Shown in pieces: positions 1 through 8,282 of a stretch of DNA of 33,837 nt. The stretch's first letter is position 1, and each line of letters begins with the position of its first letter. The DNA comes from an uncultured Alphaproteobacteria bacterium (lineage in GTDB: Bacteria; Pseudomonadota; Alphaproteobacteria; HIMB59; GCA-002718135). The stretch lies in the NCBI GenBank assembly GCA_902627245.1, contig CACOIH010000017.1, positions 1 through 33,837 on the forward strand, written 5' to 3'. The position numbers were made by a program, and so were the translations under genes. The notes beneath the pieces are model-generated. The model saw nothing but the letters and a program-made list of their open reading frames with translations. It did no database searches and was not told the DNA's origin.

Positions 1-729
1 ATGAATGGTATTGCATTACATGGTGGTCTCAAACCATATGGTGGTACATTTTTAGTATTTTCTGATTACTGCAGACCTTCTATTAGATTATCAGCACTAA
101 TGAACATTCCAGTTACATATGTCTTTACTCATGACTCAATTGGCTTAGGGGAAGACGGACCAACACATCAACCAGTAGAACATCTTGCTAGCTTAAGAGC
201 TATACCGAATTTGACTGTTATTAGGCCTTGTGACGTTATTGAGACATTAGAGGCTTGGCAGGTAGCTCTAAAAAATTCTGGCCCAACAATATTAGTTCTT
301 ACTCGTCAAAATTTAGAGACTATACAAAGAAAGAGTATAGAAGAGAATTTTTTGGAAAAAGGAGCTTATGCGATAATTGATTATGAGAATTATGACGCTA
401 CGATATTAGCATCTGGTTCAGAGGTAGGAATAGCTTTGTCAGCCTCTAATAAACTAAGGGAATTAAATAAATCAAATGTTCGAGTAATAAGTATTCCTTC
501 ATTCGAACTATTTGAAAAAAATTCTAATGAATATAAAGAACAAATTATGGGAAAAAAACCAATATTTGCAATAGAGGCAGGTGTTATTAATGGATGGGAG
601 AAGTATTTAGCAAGTGAAAATTTTGTTGGCATGAAAACTTTTGGTGAAAGTGGTCCCTATAAAGAGTTATATAACCATTTTAAAATTACGGAAGAAAACT
701 TAATTGAAATAATTAGAAAAAATTTATAG
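1..729 (+). CDS. tkt: Transketolase, C-terminal part (5' end outside window)
   Basis: Transketolase moves two-carbon ketol units between sugar phosphates in the pentose phosphate pathway, using thiamine diphosphate. The 242 residues visible match the end of the pyrimidine-binding domain and the C-terminal domain. Near residues 43-58 is the motif THDSIGLGEDGPTHQP, holding the active-site His and Asp region of the family, followed by ASLRAIPNLTVIRPCD and SRQNL-like LTRQNLE. The usual protein is about 650-670 residues, so roughly the first 420 lie upstream and the ATG at base 1 is an internal Met, not the start. gap follows 15 bp downstream on the same strand, which suggests a shared glycolysis/pentose phosphate transcript. 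Nothing looks broken in the visible part. Confidence 0.95.
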   Translation: MNGIALHGGLKPYGGTFLVFSDYCRPSIRLSALMNIPVTYVFTHDSIGLGEDGPTHQPVEHLASLRAIPNLTVIRPCDVIETLEAWQVALKNSGPTILVLTRQNLETIQRKSIEENFLEKGAYAIIDYENYDATILASGSEVGIALSASNKLRELNKSNVRVISIPSFELFEKNSNEYKEQIMGKKPIFAIEAGVINGWEKYLASENFVGMKTFGESGPYKELYNHFKITEENLIEIIRKNL

Positions 730-744
730 ATATGGGATGTCATT

Positions 745-1749
745 ATGAAAATTGCAATTAATGGATTTGGAAGAATAGGAAAGCTTGTATTAAGAGCTTT
801 TTTAGAAAAAAAAATCAAAAATGTTAAAATAGTTGCTATCAACGAACTAGGAGGTATAGATTCAAGTATCCATTTATTAAAATTTGATAGTATTCATGGA
901 ATCTTATCGTCTAAAATTACTAAAACTAAAAAAGGTATAAAAATTGATAAGCACAATATCAATTTTTATTCTGAAAAAGATCCAAATAATCTCCCATGGA
1001 AATCGCTTAATGTTGATATAGTTTTAGAGTGTAGTGGTGTGTTTACTTCAAAAGAAAAAGCATTGGCTCACATAAAAGCTGGGGCAAAAAAAGTAATAAT
1101 TTCCGCACCAGCGTCAAATGTTGATAAAACAATTGTGCAGGGGGTTAATAATCATCAATTATCTAAAAATCATAATATTGTTTCAAATGGATCATGCACT
1201 ACTAACTGTCTAGCACCATTAGCTATGGTTCTAGATAGTGGGTTAGGAATAGAAAGTGGTTTTATGACTACAATTCATAGTTATACTGGCGACCAAAGAA
1301 CAGTTGATCAAAATCATAGCGATTTTAGAAGAGCAAGAGCTGCTGCTGAGTCAATGATTCCAACTTCTACTGGTGCTGCTAAAGCCTTAAGCTTAGTTCT
1401 TCCAAAACTTTCTGGCAAATTAGATGGAACTGCCATAAGAGTTCCAACACCGAACGTATCATTAATAGATTTTACATTCAATAGTAGAAAAAAAACTAGT
1501 ATTCAAAAGATTAATTCACTTGTAGAAAATGCTTCAAAATCAAAAAGGCTTGGAAAGATTTTAACAATAAATAAATTGCCATTAGTTTCAATTGATTTTA
1601 ATCATAATTCAAGTAGCTCAATATTTGATACTACCCAAACACAAGTGGTAGGAGAAAAGTTTTGCAGAGTTTTATCTTGGTATGATAACGAATGGGGTTT
1701 TTCTAATCGTATGATTGAAACTATGCTAGATTTAAAAAAATTTATTTAG
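745..1749 (+). CDS. gap: Glyceraldehyde-3-phosphate dehydrogenase, class I
   Basis: The enzyme oxidises glyceraldehyde 3-phosphate to 1,3-bisphosphoglycerate with NAD(P) and phosphate. At 334 residues it is full length. The N-terminal Rossmann motif INGFGRIGK is at residues 4-12. The catalytic Cys lies in SNGSCTTNCLAP (about residues 147-158), followed by the HSYTGDQ His region, and WYDNEWGFSNRM is near the end. After the second beta strand the sequence reads AINELGG, with Glu where many NAD-specific enzymes have Asp; Glu also occurs there in erythrose-4-phosphate dehydrogenases, so cofactor preference is not certain. It sits between tkt and a small unknown gene whose GTG start shares one base with the gap stop (TAGTG). 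No phosphoglycerate kinase gene follows, although pgk is a common neighbour. Confidence 0.96.
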   Translation: MKIAINGFGRIGKLVLRAFLEKKIKNVKIVAINELGGIDSSIHLLKFDSIHGILSSKITKTKKGIKIDKHNINFYSEKDPNNLPWKSLNVDIVLECSGVFTSKEKALAHIKAGAKKVIISAPASNVDKTIVQGVNNHQLSKNHNIVSNGSCTTNCLAPLAMVLDSGLGIESGFMTTIHSYTGDQRTVDQNHSDFRRARAAAESMIPTSTGAAKALSLVLPKLSGKLDGTAIRVPTPNVSLIDFTFNSRKKTSIQKINSLVENASKSKRLGKILTINKLPLVSIDFNHNSSSSIFDTTQTQVVGEKFCRVLSWYDNEWGFSNRMIETMLDLKKFI

Positions 1750-2138
1750 TGTTAAATAAAAATTGTTTCTCAATTAATACATATTTAGAATTAGAAAAAC
1801 TAATTCGAGTTAAAAAAAATAATAAAAATAAATTAATAATACATATTAAAAATTATTTAATTAGAGGTTTTGGTATTGAATGGTTAAATACTTTGATAGA
1901 GTTAGTAAGTAAAAACTATCCTAAAAATAATATTAAATTTTATGTTGATGCAGGAGACGACCAGGGATTGTCTATTTTAATTCTAAGAGAAAAAATTCAT
2001 TATTTAAAACTTCGGTCTAATAAAACTATTTTAAATAAAATTAATCAGATCGCAAAAAAAAATAAAGTTTTATTAAATCCAGATTTTAATGTAATAGATC
2101 TTTCAAAGATAAAAAATTATAATAGAATTAAAATATGA
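1749..2138 (+). CDS. Conserved hypothetical protein, 129 aa, between gap and efp
   Basis: Function unknown. The gene starts with GTG, whose G is the last base of the gap stop codon, and its TGA overlaps the efp start (ATGA), so it looks translationally coupled on both sides. The product is basic and rich in Lys, Asn and Ile, with no signal peptide, membrane segment or Cys cluster. The most distinctive stretch is near residues 60-82: FYVDAGDDQGLSILILREKI, a strand, an Asp/Gly turn, then a helix. I recall short alphaproteobacterial hypotheticals near pgk/fba with a similar 'DCGD-x-G-x-ALAALR' core; that match is from memory and weak. The conserved-looking core and tight packing argue for a real protein. 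A role linked to the upstream glycolytic genes is only a guess. Confidence 0.75.
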   Translation: MLNKNCFSINTYLELEKLIRVKKNNKNKLIIHIKNYLIRGFGIEWLNTLIELVSKNYPKNNIKFYVDAGDDQGLSILILREKIHYLKLRSNKTILNKINQIAKKNKVLLNPDFNVIDLSKIKNYNRIKI

Positions 2139-2704
2139 AAATTGATGGAAATGAAATTAAAGTTGGTAACATACTTGAGATTAATAATAAATTATGGAAG
2201 GTATTAAAAACTCAACACACTCAACCGGGTAAAGGTGGTGCTTATATTCAGGCTGAACTGAAATCTCTCAAGGAGGGAACAAAACTGAACTCCAGGTTTA
2301 GATCTTCTGAAACAGTTGAAAGAGCTATACTGGATGAAAAAAAGTTTCAATATTTATATAAAGATGATCAAAAATATATATTTATGGACCAACAAAACTT
2401 CGAGCAAATAGAATTAGGCTCTGATATCATAACGGAAGATCAATCGAAATTTTTGGTTGAAAATGAAAATGTCATAATACAGTTATATAATGAAAATGCG
2501 GTAGGCTTAGAATTGCCCGATACCATAACTCTTAAAGTTATTGAAACAGAAGGCGTTGTAAAAGGTCAAACTGCTGCCTCCTCATATAAACCAGCTTTAT
2601 TAGAAAGAAATATTAAAACAACTGTTCCTCAATTTATTGATATCAATGATAAAGTAGTAATTAGTACTACAGATAGTAGCTATTTGGAAAAAGCTAAAAA
2701 TTAA
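2135..2704 (+). CDS. efp: Translation elongation factor P
   Basis: EF-P binds between the P and E sites of the ribosome and relieves stalling at consecutive prolines. The 189-residue length fits the family. The N-terminal KOW-like domain carries the loop TQPGKGGA, where Lys33 is the position modified in many EF-Ps, followed by AELKSLKEGTKLNSRFRS. Two OB domains follow and the C-terminus reads DINDKVVISTTDSSYLEKAKN, close to the usual ending. The start ATG overlaps the previous stop, and the stop overlaps the suhB start by one base (TAATG). The efp-suhB order is frequent in alphaproteobacteria. No EpmA or EpmB gene is in the window, so how Lys33 is modified here, if at all, is not shown. Confidence 0.97.
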   Translation: MKIDGNEIKVGNILEINNKLWKVLKTQHTQPGKGGAYIQAELKSLKEGTKLNSRFRSSETVERAILDEKKFQYLYKDDQKYIFMDQQNFEQIELGSDIITEDQSKFLVENENVIIQLYNENAVGLELPDTITLKVIETEGVVKGQTAASSYKPALLERNIKTTVPQFIDINDKVVISTTDSSYLEKAKN

Positions 2705-3480
2705 TGCAACCAGCTGTCATAAATATTTTTGAAAAAGCAGCAAAAAAAGCTGGTAAAATTCTAACAAGAGATTTTGGAGAAATTGAAAATTTACAAATTG
2801 AATCTAAATCTGTTGGAGATTTTGTAACAAATGCTGATATTAAAGTAGAAAGAAGTATTTTAGAAACACTTAAATATTATTATCCAAACTATACCTATAT
2901 AACTGAAGAAAGTGGAAAGATAGAAGGTGATGAGAATGTAATTATAATCGATCCTATTGATGGAACTTCAAATTTTATTCATGGAATTCCACATGTGGGT
3001 ATAGTCATTGCAAAAATGGCTGATGGTGAGATAACAGATGGAATAATATATAATCCTATCTTAAATGAATTCTTTTGGTCATCAAAAGGTAAAGGATCAT
3101 GGTGTAATGATAGGAGATTAAGAGTATCTAACAGAACAAATCTAACTGAATGTTTAATCGGAACAGGATTACCTTTTGGTGATAGAATTTATAAAAACTA
3201 TCTCGATGAAATTGATGGAATTTTAAAAGCTACTGCAGGTATAAGAAGATTGGGTGCGGCAGGACTTGATCTTGCTTATGTAGCTTCAGGTAAACTTGAT
3301 GGTTTTTGGGAAAAGGATTTAAATCTATGGGATATTTCATCAGGTATTCTTATAGTAAAAGAAGCAGGGGGAAGAATTTCTAGAATTAATGGCGATGATT
3401 GGAGTTCAAATTGTAGAGATGTGGTTGCCACAAACACAAAAATACATGAAGATTTAATAAAAAAACTTACTTTACTTTGA
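2704..3480 (+). CDS. suhB: Inositol-1-monophosphatase family protein
   Basis: This is a Mg2+-dependent phosphatase of the inositol monophosphatase family; the E. coli homologue SuhB also has a role in rRNA transcription antitermination. At 258 residues it is full length. Metal-binding motifs are clear: EESG (about residues 67-70), DPIDGTSNFIHGIPH (residues 81-95) and WDISSGILIVKEAGG (about residues 203-217), which supplies the third Asp. LGAAGLDLAYVASGKLDG precedes the last motif. The start shares one base with the efp stop, indicating coupled translation. rpmE follows after 24 bp. The efp-suhB-rpmE order puts this enzyme beside translation genes. Substrate specificity cannot be read from sequence; housekeeping roles in inositol phosphate hydrolysis or ribosome biogenesis are both possible. 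Confidence 0.93.
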   Translation: MQPAVINIFEKAAKKAGKILTRDFGEIENLQIESKSVGDFVTNADIKVERSILETLKYYYPNYTYITEESGKIEGDENVIIIDPIDGTSNFIHGIPHVGIVIAKMADGEITDGIIYNPILNEFFWSSKGKGSWCNDRRLRVSNRTNLTECLIGTGLPFGDRIYKNYLDEIDGILKATAGIRRLGAAGLDLAYVASGKLDGFWEKDLNLWDISSGILIVKEAGGRISRINGDDWSSNCRDVVATNTKIHEDLIKKLTLL

Positions 3481-3504
3481 AACGTATTTAAATATAAGCA
3501 AAAT

Positions 3505-3729
3505 ATGAAAAAAAATATACACCCAGACTACCACGAAATAAATGTAGTTATGACGGATGGATCATCATTTAAAACTAAGTCCACATGGGGTAAAGAATCA
3601 GATACTTTAAAATTAGATATAGATCCTAAATCACATCCTGCCTGGACTGGCGGTAAATCTAGTCTGAATGAGACTGAAGGTCAGGTAGCTAGATTCCAAA
3701 AACGTTTTAAGGGTCTTAAAATTAAATAA
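3505..3729 (+). CDS. rpmE: 50S ribosomal protein L31
   Basis: L31 is a small protein of the large ribosomal subunit that bridges to the small subunit. The 74-residue product begins [19 protein letters not shown] and contains TKSTWGKES and HPAWTGG, the typical L31 core, ending in [10 protein letters not shown]. It has no cysteines, so it is the zinc-independent type rather than the form with a CxxC zinc ribbon. The stop codon abuts the stop of the convergent DUF1192 gene with no base between them. Confidence 0.95.
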   Translation: MKKNIHPDYHEINVVMTDGSSFKTKSTWGKESDTLKLDIDPKSHPAWTGGKSSLNETEGQVARFQKRFKGLKIK

Positions 3730-3912
3730 CTATTTGAAATAATCTTCTGCTTTCTTCTTTACACTATCTTTTTTTATAATTTCTAATTTTACTCTTTCGA
3801 TCTCAGCATTTAATTCTTTAATATATGTTTTAAGTTCATCAACACTGAAATTATCTAAATTCAGTATTTTTATTGTTTTCTTAGCCTCGTCTATTTCAAA
3901 AAAATCTACCAT
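3730..3912 (-). CDS. DUF1192 family small protein, 60 aa
   Basis: A short protein of unknown function, recognisable as DUF1192 from its second half: LDNFSVDELKTYIKELNAEI, then ERVKLEIIKKD, and a terminal AEDYFK that parallels the 'A-x-A-FFK' ending of the family. The central part should form one amphipathic helix or short coiled coil. It ends exactly where rpmE ends on the other strand and starts 50 bp from the divergent TrcR-like gene. The family is common in alphaproteobacteria. No catalytic residues or membrane segment are visible. Confidence 0.8.
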   Translation of the reverse strand: MVDFFEIDEAKKTIKILNLDNFSVDELKTYIKELNAEIERVKLEIIKKDSVKKKAEDYFK

Positions 3913-3962
3913 ACTGTTATTATTTTATATCTATATTGATTATTTATATTATAAGAAAAATT

Positions 3963-4502
3963 ATGAAATATCCACTTATGCCTAAAGCAACAGCAATATG
4001 GCTTGTAGAGAATACAGCCCTTACGTTTAATCAAATAGCGGAATTCTGTGGCCTTCATGAGCTAGAGGTGCAAGGAATTGCTGATGGTGATGTAGCTGTA
4101 GGAATGAGAGGATATGATCCAATTGATAACAATCAACTTACTAAGGAAGAAATTACAAGATGTGAAAAAGACAATGCTGCTTCTTTAAATCTTATAAAAT
4201 CAAACGTAATAGAGGATTTGCCTCCAAGAAAAAAAGATACGAAATATACACCACTTTCCTTACGACAAGAAAAACCTTTCGCAATACTTTGGTTAATAAA
4301 AAGATATCCAACTGAACTAACTAGTTCTCAAATTGCTAAACTTACTGGATCTACCAAAAACACTGTTGAAGCAATAAGAAATGGTACATACAGGGAGGCA
4401 GTGCTAGAAGCAAAAAGTCCTATGGATGTAGGTTTATGTTCATATGCTGATTTGGAAAGAACATTAAATCGAACAAGAACTAAAAAAGAGCCAACTGAAT
4501 AG
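3963..4502 (+). CDS. trcR: DUF1013 protein, TrcR-like cell-cycle transcriptional regulator
   Basis: DUF1013 proteins are alphaproteobacterial DNA-binding proteins; the family is now named after TrcR, described as a cell-cycle transcriptional regulator. The chosen start gives MKYPLMPKATAIWLVENTAL, which fits the conserved N-terminus; an in-frame ATG 27 bases upstream would add nine residues with no family resemblance. Two HTH-like units are visible: LTFNQIAEFCGLHELEVQGIADG (about residues 20-42) and LTSSQIAKLTGSTKNTVEAIRN (about residues 127-148), joined by a charged linker with RYDP-like and YTPLSLRQEKP segments. Length is 179 residues. It is divergent from DUF1192 and convergent with the DUF2878 gene three bases away. 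The gene symbol is used for the family; the target genes here are unknown. Confidence 0.85.
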   Translation: MKYPLMPKATAIWLVENTALTFNQIAEFCGLHELEVQGIADGDVAVGMRGYDPIDNNQLTKEEITRCEKDNAASLNLIKSNVIEDLPPRKKDTKYTPLSLRQEKPFAILWLIKRYPTELTSSQIAKLTGSTKNTVEAIRNGTYREAVLEAKSPMDVGLCSYADLERTLNRTRTKKEPTE

Positions 4503-4505
4503 TAA

Positions 4506-5015
4506 CTAACTTTTTAAAACAACTTTTAAATAATAAATCATAAGTATAATCCAAAATACAACCATCATTGTTACAAACAAAAATAAATTATTAATAAATA
4601 TTAAGCCCATAGGTTCACCAATATAGTAAGTTGCTGGACCTAGTATGCCTGAAAGTATAACGCCAATAAATTTATAATTTTTAAAAATTGTTAATATTTG
4701 ATCAAATAAAGTAGAAAAACTCAGCCATAAAATAATCATCCAAGCAGGTATTGTACCCAGAATTACAGAACTATTAAATTCATAAACAGAGAAAAATACC
4801 ATTATTGAGTCAAATAAATAACCGGGGATAGAAATATATAAACTTATTTTTAAAAATTTAATTTTATTTTTATTAAAAATAAAAAATATAGCTAAAAAAA
4901 TAAATCCGACATATAAACCTAATAAAGGTTGTTTAAATTTAGTCTCACCAAATACACAAGCTAACCAAGTTAATTGATAACCTGTAAGTATCAAAAAAAC
5001 TTTGATTTTACTCAT
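4506..5015 (-). CDS. DUF2878 family integral membrane protein
   Basis: A 169-residue membrane protein with about five hydrophobic segments (roughly residues 6-24, 32-46, 54-72, 84-103 and 116-165 in two stretches). Features that suggest DUF2878 are LTGYQLTWLACVFGE near the N-terminus and the later SGILGPATYYIGEPMGLIFI, which resembles the 'LGPLSYWAG-LG' signature of the family. It is the last gene of a five-gene minus-strand run and starts three bases after the cyclopropane-fatty-acid-synthase-like gene. DUF2878 genes often accompany CFA synthase, DUF1365 and an FAD amine oxidase in other proteobacteria, which supports the assignment. The molecular role is unknown; a part in handling the modified lipid is a guess. 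Confidence 0.7.
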   Translation of the reverse strand: MSKIKVFLILTGYQLTWLACVFGETKFKQPLLGLYVGFIFLAIFFIFNKNKIKFLKISLYISIPGYLFDSIMVFFSVYEFNSSVILGTIPAWMIILWLSFSTLFDQILTIFKNYKFIGVILSGILGPATYYIGEPMGLIFINNLFLFVTMMVVFWIILMIYYLKVVLKS

Positions 5016-5018
5016 TAA

Positions 5019-6212
5019 CTACTTTTTGATTAAAAAATGTGAAACATCTGTTGAGCTACTTAAAAAACCTGTTTCACAATAGGAGAAGTAATATTCCCAC
5101 ATTCTTTTGAATTTATTATCAAATCCAAAACTAGCAACATCACTCCAAGAATTTTGAAATTGAGAATTCCATATATTTAATGTTCGAGCATAAGACTTTC
5201 CAAAACTTAATATTTCAAGACATATCAAACCAACATCTTTTGCACTATTTTCTAGTTGTTTCTTTGTAGGTAACATACCACCTGGAAATATATATTGCTG
5301 AATAAAATCTGGTCTTGTTTGATAGTTCTTGGCTCTACTCTCATTTATTGTAATTATTTGTAAAGCCGCTTTTCCATTATCAGATAGAGAATTTTGTATA
5401 ATATCAAAATAACTATTCCAATACTTTTTGCCAACTGCTTCAAACATTTCAATGGATACAATATTTGAATATTTATTATTAATTTCTCTATAATCTTTAA
5501 ATAAGACTTCAACTTTTTCTCCCAAACCTTCTTTTTGTATTTTACTAGCTGTGTAATCATATTGTTCTTTTGATATAGTTATAGCATCAACTTTACACTT
5601 ATATTTTTTAGCAACATAACTTGAGAAACCACCCCAACCACAACCAATTTCTAATGTTTTTGAGTTTTCGTTAAGTGCGAGAGAATCTGCTATTATTTTA
5701 TATTTGTTTAATTGAGCATCTGATAAATTTGTGTTGTATTGATCGAAGATTGCTGAAGAATAGGTCATTGTTTGATCCAACCATTTTTCATAAAATTTAT
5801 TTCCAAGATCATAATGATATTTAATATTTTTTTTACTTTGTTTACGTGAATTATTTTTCAGGAAATGGTTTACTTTAGTAAAAGTTTGATAAAAAATATT
5901 AGAATTAACATTTTCTAGAAAATATTTTTCATTTTTATGAGATAGCATTAATAAATTAGTTAAATTTGGAGTTGAATAGAGCCCCTTCATATATGCTTCA
6001 GCGTATCCTACTGAACCTCTTTTTAAAATATGAGCTAAGAAATTGTAATTATGAATTTGTATTGATGCTTTCAAATCATTATTTAGTCCTTTATAAATTT
6101 GTTTTTCACCTGATGGAAATTCAACTTCTAAATTACCGTATTTAATTTTAGATAAGAATTTTTTTACTAATTTTTCCAATGTTTTATCTAAATTTTTTTT
6201 AAAAAACTTCAT
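5019..6212 (-). CDS. cfa: Cyclopropane-fatty-acid-synthase-like SAM methyltransferase
   Basis: Members of this family transfer a methyl or methylene from S-adenosylmethionine to the double bond of an acyl chain in membrane phospholipid. The 397-residue product has an N-terminal lipid-binding part, then YHYDLGNKFYEKWLDQTMTY (residues 132-151) and the SAM-binding motif LEIGCGWGGF (residues 187-196). EMFEAVGKKYWNSYF and QQYIFPGGMLPTKKQ are further family blocks. Length is typical of CFA synthases. It lies three bases after DUF1365 and three before DUF2878 in a photolyase-led operon. In Rhodobacter a related gene set with an FAD oxidoreductase and DUF1365 belongs to the singlet-oxygen response, and a family member (UfaM) makes methylated unsaturated fatty acids, so the product could be a methylated rather than cyclopropane lipid. 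Confidence 0.9.
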   Translation of the reverse strand: MKFFKKNLDKTLEKLVKKFLSKIKYGNLEVEFPSGEKQIYKGLNNDLKASIQIHNYNFLAHILKRGSVGYAEAYMKGLYSTPNLTNLLMLSHKNEKYFLENVNSNIFYQTFTKVNHFLKNNSRKQSKKNIKYHYDLGNKFYEKWLDQTMTYSSAIFDQYNTNLSDAQLNKYKIIADSLALNENSKTLEIGCGWGGFSSYVAKKYKCKVDAITISKEQYDYTASKIQKEGLGEKVEVLFKDYREINNKYSNIVSIEMFEAVGKKYWNSYFDIIQNSLSDNGKAALQIITINESRAKNYQTRPDFIQQYIFPGGMLPTKKQLENSAKDVGLICLEILSFGKSYARTLNIWNSQFQNSWSDVASFGFDNKFKRMWEYYFSYCETGFLSSSTDVSHFLIKK

Positions 6213-6215
6213 TTG

Positions 6216-6989
6216 TTAAAAATATCCTTCAAAGCTTATTGTATCGTTTGGTTTCTTTTTTCTGGCATAGTATTTGCCGCCCTTGGATATAATCTTTATA
6301 GCTTCATAAAGAATACCAATCATGACTTTAAAACCTAGCAGTGGATTATATGAAAGAAACTTAAACATATTTTTAGAATTAAATTCAATAAATTTACCAT
6401 ATTGTGATGCTGTCAAAACTTTATTATTATTTTTATCAAAAAGATCAATATTAATATTTATTTGATCTTTAAACATCTTGTTAAAAAATTTATAGTGAGC
6501 CTCCATTTCAATAAACGGAGATACATAAAATTGTTTAGCACACTCATGAGATAATTTAAAATCTGTTGAATTAGTATCACCTTTAAAAATGTATGTATGT
6601 TGTTCATTTGTTGTATTTTTAACCTCATACAAAATTGAAATTAGTTTATTTTTATCAAAACAGTAGATAATTGATAAAGGGTCAAAAACATATCCTAAAA
6701 TTCTTGGAAAACACAAAATCATTATTTTTAAATTTTGATATTTTATTTTATATTTTGTTAGTGAGTCTACAACAAATGTTTTTATTGATCGTTGATCTCT
6801 ATAACCATGATCGCATTCGTAAAATGAGAATAAGTTAAAGTTATTAAAAGAAAAAAACTTATATTTTTTGTCTAAAGAATTTAAATCATCAATATTTAAA
6901 TATAGACTAGGTACCTTATATTTTAAGTTGTGTTTGAAAGGTATATATCTTTTGTGAATTATACTTGATAATAAAATTTGTGAACTCAT
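6216..6989 (-). CDS. DUF1365 family protein
   Basis: Function unknown; DUF1365 proteins nearly always sit between an FAD-dependent amine-oxidase-like gene and a CFA synthase, as here. The 257-residue product shows the family blocks: HKRYIPFKHNLKYKVPSLYL near the N-terminus, FYECDHGYRD (about residues 57-66), then PRILGYVFDPLSIIYCFDK (about residues 94-112) and YEVKNTTNEQHTYIF. Near the end come YNPLLGFKVMIGILYEAIKI and KGGKYYARKKKP. There is no signal peptide. Its ATG overlaps the stop of the FAD gene by one base (TAATG) and cfa starts three bases after its end, so the three are almost certainly co-translated. A role in delivering or modifying the acyl substrate is plausible but unproven. Confidence 0.88.
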   Translation of the reverse strand: MSSQILLSSIIHKRYIPFKHNLKYKVPSLYLNIDDLNSLDKKYKFFSFNNFNLFSFYECDHGYRDQRSIKTFVVDSLTKYKIKYQNLKIMILCFPRILGYVFDPLSIIYCFDKNKLISILYEVKNTTNEQHTYIFKGDTNSTDFKLSHECAKQFYVSPFIEMEAHYKFFNKMFKDQININIDLFDKNNNKVLTASQYGKFIEFNSKNMFKFLSYNPLLGFKVMIGILYEAIKIISKGGKYYARKKKPNDTISFEGYF

Positions 6990-8281
6990 TAATTGTTAAT
7001 TTGTAGTCTATTATAGAAATTTTTGTCTCTGTTCCAAGGTAAATTACAACCTAATAATTTAGAAATATAAGCAGCTGATTGAATTCCATCTTCATGAAAA
7101 CCGTATCCAAGATAAGATCCGCAAAAGTACGTATTATTTAAACCTTGTATTTTCATAACTTCTTTTTGAGCATTAAGTGTTTCTAGTGAATAAATAGGAT
7201 GCTCAAATGTTGTTTGATTAATTATATTTTTTGGTACTTTAAACGGGTTCACAGTTACAAAATAATTTTTATTTGTTGGCAAATTTTGTAATAAATTCAT
7301 CCAATATGTAAGAGTAAACTTCTTTCCAATTGATTTGTTAAGAAAATTCCAGCTAGACCAAGCAAGTTTTGAACCTGGCATTAATGAGCTATCAGTATGT
7401 AAGTATGCTGTATTATTCGAATATTTAAACTTGTTAAAAACATCTATTTCTTTATCTGAAGGGTTATCAAGTAAAGGTAATATTTGATTACCATGGGTAG
7501 CAAATATCAACTTATTAAAGGAGTTAGAATTATTATCTTCATCAACAATTGTTATTATATTATTATCTCTAATAATTTTAAAAATTTTAAAATTAGTAAA
7601 ATATTTAAATGTATTAAGGTTTGTTAATTTTTTTATATATTGATTACTTCCTCCAAAAATAAATTTCCATTGCGGTCTATTTTTAAATTTAAAAAGTGCA
7701 TGATTTTTAAAAAAATTTATAAATGTTATTAATGGAAATTTTTTTACATCATCAATATTACTCGACCAAATCGATGATATCATAGGTAAAATATGATAAT
7801 TTTTTAAATAATCAGAAAATTCGTGTTTATTTAAAAAATCATCTAAAGTTAATTTTGAGTTACTCTTATTGATTTCTAAATTATTGCATATTTTATAAAA
7901 TTTTTTAATTTCAAATATCATTTTATAAAATTTAATTGAAAATAGATTATTAAAATTAGCAAATAATGTAAAAAAAGTTTTCCCACTATACTCAATATTT
8001 GGTAATTTATTTGACACTGCAAATGACATGTCAGAGTCTCTATAATCGATTTTAAGTAATTGAAAAAATTTTGTCAGGTCTGGATAATTTTTTTCATTAA
8101 AAACAATAAAACCTGTATCAATAGAAATTTTTCTTGAGGATTCATCAACATTTATAGTTCTAGTATGTCCACCTAGCCTGTTATTTTTTTCAAATAGGTA
8201 AACATTGTATTTTTTAGATAATAAGTAAGCAGCACTTAACCCTGAAATACCTGATCCAATAATTGCAATTTTTTCTTTCAC
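6989..8281 (-). CDS. FAD-dependent amine-oxidase/desaturase-like oxidoreductase
   Basis: A flavoprotein of the NAD(P)/FAD-binding amine oxidase and phytoene desaturase superfamily, 430 residues. The N-terminal FAD motif is IAIIGSGISGLSAAYLL (residues 5-21), followed by FEKNNRLGGHTRTI and DTGFIVFNEKNYPDL, blocks typical of the type found next to DUF1365 and cfa. Near the C-terminus, FCGSYLGYGFHEDGIQSAAY fits the second FAD contact and the final helix. The start follows the photolyase stop after one base, and the stop overlaps the DUF1365 start. Partnership with a lipid methyltransferase suggests that it oxidises or desaturates an acyl chain, but no substrate is proven for this group. It is not a carotenoid desaturase by context, since no crt genes are present. 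Confidence 0.88.
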   Translation of the reverse strand: MKEKIAIIGSGISGLSAAYLLSKKYNVYLFEKNNRLGGHTRTINVDESSRKISIDTGFIVFNEKNYPDLTKFFQLLKIDYRDSDMSFAVSNKLPNIEYSGKTFFTLFANFNNLFSIKFYKMIFEIKKFYKICNNLEINKSNSKLTLDDFLNKHEFSDYLKNYHILPMISSIWSSNIDDVKKFPLITFINFFKNHALFKFKNRPQWKFIFGGSNQYIKKLTNLNTFKYFTNFKIFKIIRDNNIITIVDEDNNSNSFNKLIFATHGNQILPLLDNPSDKEIDVFNKFKYSNNTAYLHTDSSLMPGSKLAWSSWNFLNKSIGKKFTLTYWMNLLQNLPTNKNYFVTVNPFKVPKNIINQTTFEHPIYSLETLNAQKEVMKIQGLNNTYFCGSYLGYGFHEDGIQSAAYISKLLGCNLPWNRDKNFYNRLQINN

Positions 8282-8282
8282 A

